DNA from: Ruminococcus sp.
GTDB lineage: Bacteria; Bacillota; Clostridia; Oscillospirales; Acutalibacteraceae
Assembly: GCA_022511005.1 (NCBI GenBank)
Contig: JAFLSJ010000006.1
Location: forward strand, 1-44,245
Direction of reading: 5' to 3'
Length of the DNA: 44,245 nucleotides
Position 1 is the stretch's first letter. Every line of letters begins with the position of its first letter. Positions 24,724 through 31,818 of this stretch are shown in pieces. The notes beneath the pieces were generated by a model that was not told the DNA's origin, searched no databases, and saw only the letters and a list, made by a program, of their open reading frames with translations. The position numbers and the translations under genes are program-made.

Positions 24724-25134
24724 ATGATAATTGCCGCAATAGACTTGGGAAAAGCAAGAACAGGAATTGCAGTTTGTGATAAATCTGAAATTCTTGCTTC
24801 TCCTTATACTGTAATTGAAGAAAAGTATCCGCCTAAATGTCTTGAAAAAGTCGCTGAGGCAGTAAAAGAGGCTAACGCTGAAATACTGGTGGTGGGGCTT
24901 CCTAAAAATATGGATGGCTCTGAGGGCGAAAGTGCAAAAAATGCAAGAGAATTTGCAGAAAGTTTAAAACAGCTTACAGGGCTTGACACTTTTATGCAGG
25001 ACGAAAGAGGAACGACTATAACTGCTCATAATTACTTTAATGATACAAATACAAAGGGTAAAAAGAGAAAAGCAGTTGTTGATGCTGTTGCGGCTACTAT
25101 TATTTTGCAGGATTTTATAGACTCTAAGAAATAA
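24724..25134 (+). CDS. ruvX: Putative pre-16S rRNA nuclease / Holliday junction resolvase RuvX
   Basis: A 136-aa RNase H-fold nuclease (YqgF family) implicated in 16S rRNA 5'-end maturation. The first catalytic Asp is in IAAIDLGKARTGIAV (about 3-17), LVVGLPKNMDGSEGESA (about 57-73) is the central signature, and QDERGTTITAHN plus DAVAATIILQDFI at the C-terminus carry the remaining acidic residues. Length is normal. In many Firmicutes it lies between ireB and a DUF1292 gene; here it follows a DUF421 gene and ireB is 17 kb away on the other strand. Confidence 0.92.
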   Translation: MIIAAIDLGKARTGIAVCDKSEILASPYTVIEEKYPPKCLEKVAEAVKEANAEILVVGLPKNMDGSEGESAKNAREFAESLKQLTGLDTFMQDERGTTITAHNYFNDTNTKGKKRKAVVDAVAATIILQDFIDSKK

Positions 25135-25158
25135 AAAAGTAGAATTTAAAAATTTTTA

Positions 25159-25187
25159 TTGTAATAAAAGATTTTGTGTGTTATTAT
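25159..25187 (+). promoter_or_regulatory. Promoter of the zinc-ribbon membrane protein gene
   Basis: TTGTAA (25159-25164) and TATTAT (25182-25187) are spaced by 17 bp, 46 nt before the start codon. Confidence 0.55.
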
Positions 25188-25232
25188 GATACTGGCAAAA
25201 TTAATAAATATTATTGTAAGGGGGAAATTAAT

Positions 25233-25850
25233 ATGTCATTTTGCTCAAATTGCGGCAGTACTCTGCCCGACGACGCAAAGTTCTGTTCTGCTTGCGGAAA
25301 CGTAGTTAATGAACAGGCTTCACAAAACGTAAACAATGCACAAACTCAGCAGCCAAACTTTAATCAGCAGGCTCAGCCAAACTACAATTATCAGACAAAT
25401 TTTAATCAGAATTACACTAAAAATCCTGATGGTACATATACATTTACAGGTCCTGTAAATGAAGACGGAATGTATGTAAGCGACGTAGAAAAGAATAAAT
25501 ATATAAATATTTTGTCTTATCTCGGAATTTTATTCCTGATTCCTTTATTTACTGCAAAAGGTTCAAAATATACAAGATTTCACGTAAATCAAGGCTTAGT
25601 TCTTTTTATTGTCGAAGTAGCTTATAATATTATCAGGGCTATTTTTATGGCTATATTATCTGCATCTATGTTTGCGGGCGATTATTATTATATGTTTTCT
25701 CCTATGTATGGACTTTATGCATTAATTAACACTATCTTATCAATTGTTAATTTAGCTTTTACCGCTCTTGCTATTTATGGTATTTATAATACCTGCACAG
25801 GCAAAGTTAAAGAGCTTCCGGTCATTGGTAAGTTTAGAATTTTAAAATAA
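25233..25850 (+). CDS. Zinc-ribbon domain membrane protein
   Basis: A 205-aa protein starting with a zinc ribbon MSFCSNCGSTLPDDAKFCSACG (CxxC at 4-7, CxxC at 18-21), then a Gln/Asn-rich linker (about 30-65, QPNFNQQAQPNYNYQTNFNQ), a short YTFTGPVNEDGMY motif and three or four hydrophobic helices (about 90-190) in a DUF4870-like arrangement containing FHVNQGLVLFI. Function is unknown; such ribbon-plus-membrane proteins are common in gut clostridia. The frame extends upstream to 25176, but AAGGGGGAAA sets the start at 25233. It is monocistronic, with its own promoter and terminator. Confidence 0.75.
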   Translation: MSFCSNCGSTLPDDAKFCSACGNVVNEQASQNVNNAQTQQPNFNQQAQPNYNYQTNFNQNYTKNPDGTYTFTGPVNEDGMYVSDVEKNKYINILSYLGILFLIPLFTAKGSKYTRFHVNQGLVLFIVEVAYNIIRAIFMAILSASMFAGDYYYMFSPMYGLYALINTILSIVNLAFTALAIYGIYNTCTGKVKELPVIGKFRILK

Positions 25851-25871
25851 TTATTAGTTTATTTAAACTTA

Positions 25872-25906
25872 AAGAGGCTGTGTTTTTAATACAGCCTCTT
25901 TTTTGT
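25872..25906 (+). terminator. Terminator after the zinc-ribbon gene
   Basis: AAGAGGCTGT (25872-25881) pairs perfectly with ACAGCCTCTT (25891-25900), followed by a T run. Confidence 0.9.
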
Positions 25907-25926
25907 TAAACTATTTAGTATAATAT

Positions 25927-25955
25927 TTGCTTTTTGTCTGTAAATAAGTTATTAT
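25927..25955 (+). promoter_or_regulatory. Promoter of the DUF896 gene
   Basis: TTGCTT (25927-25932) and TATTAT (25950-25955) are spaced by 17 bp, 32 nt before the ATG. Confidence 0.5.
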
Positions 25956-25987
25956 ATATTCATACTGTAAACAGAAAGTGTGATTTT

Positions 25988-26212
25988 ATGGATAAAAAAC
26001 TTATTGAAGAGATAAACGCTCTTGCAAAGAAAAAGAGGGAACAGGGGCTAAATAAAGAGGAAACACAACGCCAACAAGCTTTATATAAGGAATATTTGGC
26101 TCAATTTCGAAGTCAGTTTGATAAACAGCTTGACAATATTGACGTGAAAACACCTGACGGAAAGGTTATACCTTTAAAGGAAATCGGAAAAATGAATAAA
26201 AAAGAAAAATAA
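25988..26212 (+). CDS. DUF896 (YnzC-like) family protein
   Basis: A 74-aa soluble protein: KLIEEINALAKKKREQGLN, then ALYKEYLAQFRSQFDKQLDN and VKTPDGKVIPL match the two-helix hairpin DUF896 family (B. subtilis YnzC). B. subtilis homologues are small proteins of uncertain function, one (YneA operon-linked) in the SOS regulon. The ATG at 25988 is chosen because the family starts there; the frame is open upstream to 25934. The ribosome-binding site is weak (AAAGTG). The tail ends in Lys-rich KMNKKEK. Confidence 0.85.
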   Translation: MDKKLIEEINALAKKKREQGLNKEETQRQQALYKEYLAQFRSQFDKQLDNIDVKTPDGKVIPLKEIGKMNKKEK

Positions 26213-26249
26213 TATTTTATTGTCAGAAAACAATTTTATATTATAAAAA

Positions 26250-26280
26250 ACACCGATTAATGAACTTCATTAATCGGTGT
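26250..26280. terminator. Bidirectional terminator between convergent genes
   Basis: ACACCGATTAATGA (26250-26263) pairs perfectly with TCATTAATCGGTGT (26267-26280). The minus-strand side is followed by TTTTTTATAATA, so it mainly serves the NlpC/P60 gene; it also lies 37 nt past the DUF896 stop. Confidence 0.85.
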
Positions 26281-26301
26281 AATATTTTATAATTGTTTTA
26301 A

Positions 26302-27882
26302 TTACCACCAGTATTTAGTTTCAGTCTCCGGTCTTGACATACGCTTTTCCATACGCATTGCCGCACGGGCTGCTTTTCTTTTTCTTTCTTTGCTTGTCCT
26401 TACAAGCATATAGATGCTGGTTAAAGTGATTAACATTATTAATGTAAACAGAGTGATTGTAACCCCGTTAATTCTGAATATATGCGGACCTACTGCTGTG
26501 AAACCGTTTGTTGCAAAGTTGGAAACTGCATTCTTAGCAAGTCGATTTGTTTTTACTGCTACATTATTAGCGGCTGTTGCATTATCTTTTGCTGCTGCAT
26601 TATCTAATATAAATGATGAAGTATTTGCATTGGCGGTAGCTTCATTTGGTCCCATTATACCGCTTGAATTTAATTCAAATGCATTAAATGTATAAACAGA
26701 AGTGGGGATTTGTGCTTCAGTGGCTTCTGTTTCTTCAGTTCCCTCAGTTGCTTCCGTTGTTTCAAATCTCGGGTTTGGCTTAGCATCATCAGACATAATT
26801 GCTGCTATGGTTGCTTCGTCAAGCTCGCCTGTAGCCTCTAAATCGTTATCAATCTGGAATGCCCAAATTGCTTCAGTAGTATATGTTCCGATTGCACCGT
26901 CACACACTCCGCTGTAATAATTTAAGGCTTTGAGCTTCTCCTGAACAGATGCGATTTTCTCCGTTGTTTCATCGTCCTGCTCCGGTTCCTGAGAAGCATA
27001 AGGTGCGTTGTCAGAGAATAGAAGCTCCTGATCTGATGCACCCGAAATACCGTCAACTGTTACGCCTGCTGCCTTTTGGAATGCTTTATAAGCCTTTTCT
27101 GTTTCTGCACCGAAGTAACCGTCGATACTTCCTGTGTAAAAACCTAATTCCTGAAGTCTTTCCTGAATTTTTGTTACGGTACTTCCTTCAGAACCAAATT
27201 GAACTGTTTCATAAGAAGGAGTATTAGATTCTGTTTCGCTTGAAGATAAACCGTTATCGGTTGAAGATGATGAGCTGTCTGCCTTTGATGATGTATCTGA
27301 AGGAGTAGTATCGGAAACACCGTCTGAACCAAAGTAGTAGGTTACACCGTCAATAGTTCTTGATGTATTTACTATATACTGACCATCTTCGTAATAATAG
27401 TAATTACCGTTGAATTCTTCCCAGCCATATGTAGGATAGCTTAAATTACTTAATTTAAACCATGTTGTCCAGCCCATATAGTCAACTGATGAGTAGCAAA
27501 CGCCCGAGGATTCATTTCTGGCGTCAACAGCCATTCCGTTGCCTACATAAACACCTACGTGACCCGGATGATATAGACCAAGTCCGTGAACTCTCGGGAT
27601 ACCATTGTAAACGCTTCCGCTTTCTGATGCAGCACCTAACTGTGCATCTCCCGTACGGTTACCGCCGGCATATGAATAGATAAGACCTGAGCAGTCAACT
27701 GCACCGGGGGAAGAACCGCCGTAAACATAAGCCCAACCGCTGTAATATGCATTCATTGCCCATTCGGCAAGACCTGCACCGGTACCGCTTGCAGAAGCAG
27801 AGAACATTGTTCCTGCCAAGCACATTGAAGAGAGAATTGAAATTGTAACGATTAAAGTTACAAGTTTCTTTAAATGCTTCAT
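26302..27882 (-). CDS. NlpC/P60 cell-wall hydrolase with peptidoglycan-binding domains and C-terminal membrane anchor
   Basis: A 526-aa exported protein. Order: signal peptide (1 to about 32, ends SASA); NlpC/P60 domain (about 36-145) with Cys64 (AVDCSGLIYSY) and His108 (HPGHVGVYVG); a choline-binding-like aromatic repeat (about 153-188, NGNYYYYEDGQYIVN and GVTYYFGSDG); Ser/Thr linker; two PG_binding_1 domains (about 227-290 with VTKIQERLQELGFYTGSIDG, and about 305-365); Thr/Glu and Ala/Asn-rich low-complexity stretch (about 374-450); one transmembrane helix (about 474-495); and a strongly basic tail. The endopeptidase likely cuts stem peptides. Anchoring by a C-terminal helix is less common than cell-wall repeats. 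The plain AT-rich leader shows no riboswitch I recognise. Confidence 0.85.
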   Translation of the reverse strand: MKHLKKLVTLIVTISILSSMCLAGTMFSASASGTGAGLAEWAMNAYYSGWAYVYGGSSPGAVDCSGLIYSYAGGNRTGDAQLGAASESGSVYNGIPRVHGLGLYHPGHVGVYVGNGMAVDARNESSGVCYSSVDYMGWTTWFKLSNLSYPTYGWEEFNGNYYYYEDGQYIVNTSRTIDGVTYYFGSDGVSDTTPSDTSSKADSSSSSTDNGLSSSETESNTPSYETVQFGSEGSTVTKIQERLQELGFYTGSIDGYFGAETEKAYKAFQKAAGVTVDGISGASDQELLFSDNAPYASQEPEQDDETTEKIASVQEKLKALNYYSGVCDGAIGTYTTEAIWAFQIDNDLEATGELDEATIAAIMSDDAKPNPRFETTEATEGTEETEATEAQIPTSVYTFNAFELNSSGIMGPNEATANANTSSFILDNAAAKDNATAANNVAVKTNRLAKNAVSNFATNGFTAVGPHIFRINGVTITLFTLIMLITLTSIYMLVRTSKERKRKAARAAMRMEKRMSRPETETKYWW

Positions 27883-27981
27883 AAAATATTACCTCCATTA
27901 TTCAAAAGAGCGACGTAAAATCAAAATATATTCAACAGTTATAATTACAAAAAAATTACGCCAAGTAACAAATTTGTAACA

Positions 27982-28011
27982 ATTATAGCATATGTTGTTA
28001 TAAAATTGCAA
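27982..28011 (-). promoter_or_regulatory. Promoter of the NlpC/P60 gene
   Basis: On the minus strand, TTGCAA (28006-28011) and TATAAT (27982-27987) are spaced by 18 bp; the leader is about 90 nt. A direct repeat GTAAC flanks AAATTT at 27965-27980 just downstream of the start. Confidence 0.7.
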
Positions 28012-28202
28012 CCCAAAATCCTATTTTTTCTAAAAATAAATTCATATTATGTAAAAAATATATAAAATTATCGTGATTTACATATATAAATTATTTAAAA
28101 AGATAACAAAACTTAAGTATTTAATTTCTTTTTGAGAATATTACAAAAATTATTTGTGTTGTAATATATGTTTTTATGTAGTTATCTGTTGTATAAAATA
28201 AA
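28012..28202. other. AT-rich intergenic stretch
   Basis: No gene, promoter pair or hairpin that I can support between the NlpC/P60 promoter and the antiporter terminator. Confidence 0.5.
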
Positions 28203-28232
28203 AAAACCTCCTTTCTGCTGAAAGGAAGTTTT
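28190..28232 (-). terminator. Distal terminator of the antiporter gene
   Basis: AAAACCTCCTTTC (28203-28215) pairs with GAAAGGAAGTTTT (28220-28232) with one mismatch; on the minus strand a long T run follows. It lies more than 200 nt past the antiporter stop, with a palindromic repeat between them. Confidence 0.75.
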
Positions 28233-28259
28233 AAATTGTAGAAAACATTTAGAAAACAG

Positions 28260-28340
28260 TGTAGGACAACCCTTGCGATTGTCCGAAAATTCAAAATAAC
28301 TTTTTCTTATTTGCGGGCGACCGCAAGGGTCGCCCCTACA
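28260..28340. repeat. Palindromic repeat with TGTAGG/CCTACA ends
   Basis: An 81-bp unit with TGTAGG at the left and CCTACA at the right. Each end carries the same hairpin in opposite orientation: GGACAA...TTGTCC (28264-28284) and GGGCGACC-GCAA-GGTCGCCC (28315-28335), so the whole unit is an inverted pair. It belongs with the element at 17736-17806. Its translated frame gives the 'RGDPCGRP' string often mis-annotated as protein. Confidence 0.8.
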
Positions 28341-28448
28341 GATTTTCAGAAATGTTTTGATATAACTGTTTAATACAGATTGCTTTTTTAATGATCTTAT
28401 CAACACGCTGAAACCTTATTTTTAAAAAGGGAGGTTTATAATATAAAA

Positions 28449-29705
28449 TTATTGTTGTTGTCCTTTTCTTGCTTCTACTGCTTCAATATGCTTATCTGCA
28501 AACTTTTTACTTGTTTCGCTTATTTCCTTATCAGATTCTTTATCAGGAAATTTAGAATACAGAAATTTTAATACAATAGGAGTTGCTATTGAAGATACTA
28601 TAATTAAAACAATTATTGCAGAAAACATTGATGGATTTAAAAGCCCTGCAATCATTCCCTTTTGAGCAACAATTAATGCAACTTCTCCGCGGTTCATCAT
28701 TCCCACGCCGATTTTAAGAGAATCAGTTGTACTGAATCTGCAAATACGTGCAACTCCGCCGCAACCGATAATTTTTGTTATCAGTGCAACAGCTACAAGT
28801 GCAATTGTAAACCATAAAATTGACATATTAAAATCGTTAAAGCTTGTTTGTAATCCTATACTTGCAAAGAAAATAGGACCGAAAATCATATATGAATTAA
28901 TATCCATTTTTCTTTCAATATAGTTGGAATCCTGAATGTTACAAAGAACGATACCTGCAACATATGCACCTGTAATATCTGCAATGCCGAAAAATTCTTC
29001 TGCACAGTAGGCAAATGCAAAGCATAGTGCAAGGCTGAAAATCGGAATTCTTCTTGTATGAGGATTTCTCTTATCAAGCCATTTGAATAAGAAGTAAAGA
29101 GCAAAACCGCAGATAAATGCAAATACAAAGAATAAAATTGTTTGAATACCTATTCTTAAAGGACTTTGATTCGGATCCTTAAATCCTATTACAACAGTCA
29201 GAAGAATAATGCCGATTATATCGTCTATAATAGCGGCACTGAGAATAGTAGTACCAACTTTTCCTTTTAAATGACCTAACTCATTTAATGCCTGAACTGT
29301 TATACTTACTGATGTTGCGGCAAGCACAGTACCCATAAATACTGACTCAAGCATTTGGTTGCTTATAGGGTCAAAACCAAATGCATAGTATACTAAGGCG
29401 CCGCCCCCAAGCGGTACAACAACACCTGCAACGGCAATTAAAAATGCCATTGGACCTGTTTTGACAAGCTCTTTTAAATCCGTTCCCAGACCTGCAGAGA
29501 ACATAAGCAGAGCAACACCGATTTCTGCCATAGCAGTTAAAAAATCGGTTTCTCCAACCCAACCCAACAGGCAAGGTCCTATTACAAGACCTGCTATAAT
29601 TTCACCGACAACTTGCGGTGCTTTTAACTTTCTTGCCACAAGTCCGAACAATTTTGTTGCAATAAGTATTATTGCAATGTCCTTAAAAACTGATAATATA
29701 TCCAT
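28449..29705 (-). CDS. Cation:proton antiporter, CPA2 (Kef/NapA-like) family
   Basis: A 418-aa membrane protein with about 12 helices. LFGLVARKLKAPQVVGEIIAGLVIGP (from about 20) and AEIGVALLMFSAGL (about 60-73) are typical of CPA2 exchangers; the paired ion-binding acids are seen in LSAAIIDDIIGIILL (Asp about 162-163). There is no TrkA-N/RCK domain: the protein ends with a short charged tail (ESDKEISETSKKFADKHIEAVEA) and KGQQQ. This makes it nearer to NapA/GerN Na+(K+)/H+ antiporters than to full KefB/C. The ribosome-binding site is AAAGGGGG and an extended -10 (TGCTATAAT, plus-strand 29733-29741) lies upstream. It is monocistronic. Confidence 0.88.
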   Translation of the reverse strand: MDILSVFKDIAIILIATKLFGLVARKLKAPQVVGEIIAGLVIGPCLLGWVGETDFLTAMAEIGVALLMFSAGLGTDLKELVKTGPMAFLIAVAGVVVPLGGGALVYYAFGFDPISNQMLESVFMGTVLAATSVSITVQALNELGHLKGKVGTTILSAAIIDDIIGIILLTVVIGFKDPNQSPLRIGIQTILFFVFAFICGFALYFLFKWLDKRNPHTRRIPIFSLALCFAFAYCAEEFFGIADITGAYVAGIVLCNIQDSNYIERKMDINSYMIFGPIFFASIGLQTSFNDFNMSILWFTIALVAVALITKIIGCGGVARICRFSTTDSLKIGVGMMNRGEVALIVAQKGMIAGLLNPSMFSAIIVLIIVSSIATPIVLKFLYSKFPDKESDKEISETSKKFADKHIEAVEARKGQQQ

Positions 29706-29848
29706 ATATATCCCCCTTTATTACCAGCATATATTATAGCACTAAATATTATAAAATAATAAAAAATTGGAATTATAATCATCTTTCTTTTCAATTTTTT
29801 GTTATTATATTTTTATATTATTCATATGATACAATAAGAGGTGATTAT

Positions 29849-30103
29849 ATGAAAATAAACTGGAAAGTAAGACTAAAAAGCGGTACCTTTTGGGTGGGGT
29901 TAATTTCGTTATGTATAACATTTATATATGCATTGCTTGGAATGTTCGGAATTGTTCCCAGTTTCAGCGAAAATCAGGTGATGAATCTTGTTGTTATAAT
30001 TTTACATATTCTTGCATTTATTGGTGTTATATCCGATCCTACAACAAAGGGAATAAGCGACAGCAAGCAGGCTCTTACATATGAAGAACCAAAGAAAGAT
30101 TGA
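29849..30103 (+). CDS. phi-LC3 family holin-like protein
   Basis: An 84-aa protein with two hydrophobic helices (about 14-34 and 47-62), starting MKINWKVRLKSGTFWVGLIS and ending DPTTKGISDSKQALTYEEPKKD. The terminal segment is diagnostic of Phage_holin_1 (phi LC3 type), which forms membrane lesions that release endolysin. AAGAGGTG lies 6 nt before the ATG and a strong terminator follows the stop. No endolysin or phage gene is next to it, so it is either a phage remnant or a domesticated holin. Its nearest hydrolase is the NlpC/P60 gene 2 kb to the left. Confidence 0.88.
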   Translation: MKINWKVRLKSGTFWVGLISLCITFIYALLGMFGIVPSFSENQVMNLVVIILHILAFIGVISDPTTKGISDSKQALTYEEPKKD

Positions 30104-30111
30104 ACATAAAA

Positions 30112-30140
30112 AACACTGTCATAAAAGACAGTGTTTTTTT
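30112..30140 (+). terminator. Terminator after the holin gene
   Basis: AACACTGTC/GACAGTGTT (30112-30120/30127-30135) is a perfect stem with loop ATAAAA and a T run. Confidence 0.9.
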
Positions 30141-30199
30141 GCTGTGAGTAAATTACTCAGGAATTTCTTAGGGTTTTTTATAAAATTTGAAAAAGAGTA

Positions 30200-30228
30200 T
30201 TGACAAAATAATGAAGTAGTAGTATATT
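30200..30228 (+). promoter_or_regulatory. Promoter of the DUF2325-DUF3793-flavodoxin operon
   Basis: TTGACA (30200-30205) and TATATT (30223-30228) are spaced by 17 bp. The first palindromic operator begins 6 nt after the -10, covering the transcription start. Confidence 0.8.
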
Positions 30229-30234
30229 ATTTGT

Positions 30235-30254
30235 TAGTTAGTTTAAACTAACTA
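30235..30254. promoter_or_regulatory. Operator 1: 20-bp perfect palindrome
   Basis: TAGTTAGTTTAAACTAACTA is self-complementary over all 20 bases and overlaps the predicted transcription start. It shares the GTTAGT...ACTAAC arms with the two sites downstream. Confidence 0.75.
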
Positions 30255-30303
30255 CTACTTGATTTTTTGCAACTTTAACGGTTGTTTTTTATTTTGATAT
30301 AAA

Positions 30304-30319
30304 GTTAGTTATAACTAAC
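30304..30319. promoter_or_regulatory. Operator 2: 16-bp perfect palindrome
   Basis: GTTAGTTATAACTAAC is perfectly self-complementary. A half-site ATAACTAA follows at 30326-30333. It lies in the operon leader, about 70 bp after operator 1; a weak TATAAA (about 30294-30299) just upstream could mark a second promoter. Confidence 0.7.
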
Positions 30320-30386
30320 CCGATGATAACTAATATGTATTTTTAATATTATATTTATATTTTTAAAATTCCTTATTTTTTATCTA

Positions 30387-30408
30387 AAAGTTAGTATAAA
30401 CTAACTTT
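30387..30408. promoter_or_regulatory. Operator 3 near the DUF2325 start
   Basis: AAAAGTTAGT and ACTAACTTTT are perfect 10-bp arms around ATAA. It ends 25 nt before the start codon of the DUF2325 gene and contains a possible -10 (TATAAA). Confidence 0.7.
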
Positions 30409-30433
30409 TTGTGGGAATAATGTGGAGGTAATT

Positions 30434-30724
30434 ATGAGTGTTGTTATTATAGGCGGAAACGAAAGAATGGAAATGCAGTATGAGAATATCTGCAAAAACC
30501 ACGGTTTCAGAGCAAAGGTTTTTACAAAGGAAAAGGGAGCTTTAAAAAGAAAACTGGGAACTCCGGATTTAATGATATTATTTACAAATACCGTTTCTCA
30601 CAAAATGGTTTTAAGTGCAGTAGGGGAGGCAAAGAAAAATAATATTCCCGTTGCAAGATGTCATACAAGCAGTGCAAATGCTCTTAATAATTTGCTTGCC
30701 GAATACTGTGCTTTTAAGGGGTAA
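30434..30724 (+). CDS. DUF2325 domain protein
   Basis: A 96-aa soluble protein with a Rossmann-like opening MSVVIIGGNERMEMQYENIC and later LMILFTNTVSHKMVLSAV and NNIPVARCHTSSANALNNLL, matching DUF2325, a family of unknown function. Cys and His residues (CKNHGF near 20, RCHTSSAN near 75) might bind metal, but this is speculation. The frame is open to a GTG at 30422, but GTGGAGGT is the ribosome-binding site, so the ATG at 30434 is the start. It is the first gene of a three-gene operon; the DUF3793 gene follows after 8 nt. Confidence 0.85.
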   Translation: MSVVIIGGNERMEMQYENICKNHGFRAKVFTKEKGALKRKLGTPDLMILFTNTVSHKMVLSAVGEAKKNNIPVARCHTSSANALNNLLAEYCAFKG

Positions 30725-30732
30725 AATATATT

Positions 30733-31284
30733 ATGATTGAAAATTATTTAATTAAGCATTGTTCTCCTACACTTGCAAGCTTAAAAACAGCAGGACTTTT
30801 CAGCTTCAGTTATTTATCAAAGAATAATTTAAACTGCCAGATAGAGTTTTGCAATAACATGCTGAATCCAAAGGGTGTATATGTAACTGTGTTAAAGGAT
30901 AACGGAGCTTCTGCCTTGATTTATGTTTACAGAAGAAAGAATCTTATTAAAGATTTAGCTCAGGAAGGTGTATATAACCTTATGAAAAAATACGGTTATA
31001 TTTACACTGATATTGACTATGCCATAAAAAAGTTAAAAAGAAGATTTATGTTTAGCAGTACTTTTCCTCACGAAATAGGCTTGTTTTTAGGCTATCCGCT
31101 AAGTGATGTAATCGGTTTTATTGAACATTCAGGTAAACAAAGCAAAGCAACAGGTTATTGGAAGGTATACGGAGATGTTACTTATGCTATGGATAAATTT
31201 AATAAATATAACAAATGTCGCCGTGTTTATGAAAAACTATACCAAAGCGGTACAAGTATTCAGAAATTAACGGTTACAGTATAA
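30733..31284 (+). CDS. DUF3793 family protein
   Basis: A 183-aa soluble protein matching DUF3793, a clostridial family without assigned function. Marks are the start IENYLIKHCSPTLASLKTAGLF, YRRKNLIKDL (about 62-71) and the best conserved block FPHEIGLFLGYPLSDVIGFI (about 111-130) followed by KATGYWKVYGD (about 138-148) and a Tyr/Lys-rich FNKYNKCRRVYEKLYQSG. From memory, members often neighbour flavodoxin or ferrous-iron transport genes. No signal or membrane segment. An AAGGGG sequence within the end of the DUF2325 gene serves as ribosome-binding site. Confidence 0.85.
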   Translation: MIENYLIKHCSPTLASLKTAGLFSFSYLSKNNLNCQIEFCNNMLNPKGVYVTVLKDNGASALIYVYRRKNLIKDLAQEGVYNLMKKYGYIYTDIDYAIKKLKRRFMFSSTFPHEIGLFLGYPLSDVIGFIEHSGKQSKATGYWKVYGDVTYAMDKFNKYNKCRRVYEKLYQSGTSIQKLTVTV

Positions 31285-31320
31285 ATTAAAGAACCATAAA
31301 TTAAAAAAGGAGATGTAGTT

Positions 31321-31743
31321 ATGGCAAATATAGCTGTAGTTTATTGGAGCGGTACAGGAAATACCGAACAAATGGCACAAATGGTGGCAAATGGAGCAAA
31401 GGAAGCAGGGGCGGAGGCAACAGTTTTTTCGACTTCTGAGTTCAATGCAGATATGGTAGAAAAATTTGACGCATTTGCTTTCGGTTGTCCGTCAATGGGA
31501 GCAGAGGAGCTTGAAGATACTGAATTTGCTCCGCTGTTTAACGAATGCTTACCTAAGTTGAAAGACAAAAAGCTTGGTCTTTTCGGTTCATACGGCTGGG
31601 GAGACGGCGAATGGATGAGAACATGGGTAGAGGCCTGCAAAAATGCAGGCGCTTCTTTAGTTTCAGATGGTGTTATTTGTAATGACGCACCTGACGATTC
31701 CGCAGAGGCTCAATGTAATGCTTTAGGTGCAAGCTTAGTATAA
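31321..31743 (+). CDS. Flavodoxin
   Basis: A 140-aa short-chain flavodoxin, a low-potential FMN electron carrier that can replace ferredoxin. The FMN phosphate loop is YWSGTGNTEQMA (about 8-19); AFGCPSMGAEELED (about 53-66) and FGSYGWGDGEWM (about 88-99, isoalloxazine-stacking Trp/Tyr) are canonical. Many organisms induce flavodoxin on iron limitation. AAAAAGGAGATG supplies the ribosome-binding site. It is the last gene of the DUF2325-DUF3793 operon and is followed by a terminator. Confidence 0.93.
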   Translation: MANIAVVYWSGTGNTEQMAQMVANGAKEAGAEATVFSTSEFNADMVEKFDAFAFGCPSMGAEELEDTEFAPLFNECLPKLKDKKLGLFGSYGWGDGEWMRTWVEACKNAGASLVSDGVICNDAPDDSAEAQCNALGASLV

Positions 31744-31767
31744 TTTTATATAACAAAGGTAAATTAA

Positions 31768-31809
31768 AACCGCTCGCAGAATACAGGGCTGTGAGCGGTT
31801 GTTTTCTTA
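31768..31809 (+). terminator. Terminator of the flavodoxin operon
   Basis: AACCGCTCGCAG (31768-31779) pairs with CTGTGAGCGGTT (31789-31800) over 12 bp with one G-U, followed by GTTTTCTT. It may also serve the convergent ABC permease gene. Confidence 0.8.
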
Positions 31810-31818
31810 TTTCAAATT

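Noticed and set aside
27883..28000. c-di-AMP (ydaO-type) riboswitch before the NlpC/P60 gene
   Set aside because: Such riboswitches often precede wall hydrolases, but the leader here is only about 90 nt, AT-rich, and shows none of the conserved GC-rich core.
28182..28406. Minus-strand 74-aa open frame containing RGDPCGRP
   Set aside because: It lies across the palindromic repeat and a terminator. The RGDPCGRP string is a well-known false peptide from such repeats; there is no ribosome-binding site or family.
29849..31743. Prophage region starting at the holin
   Set aside because: No integrase, terminase, capsid, tail, endolysin or attachment-site repeat is seen on either side; neighbours are host genes.
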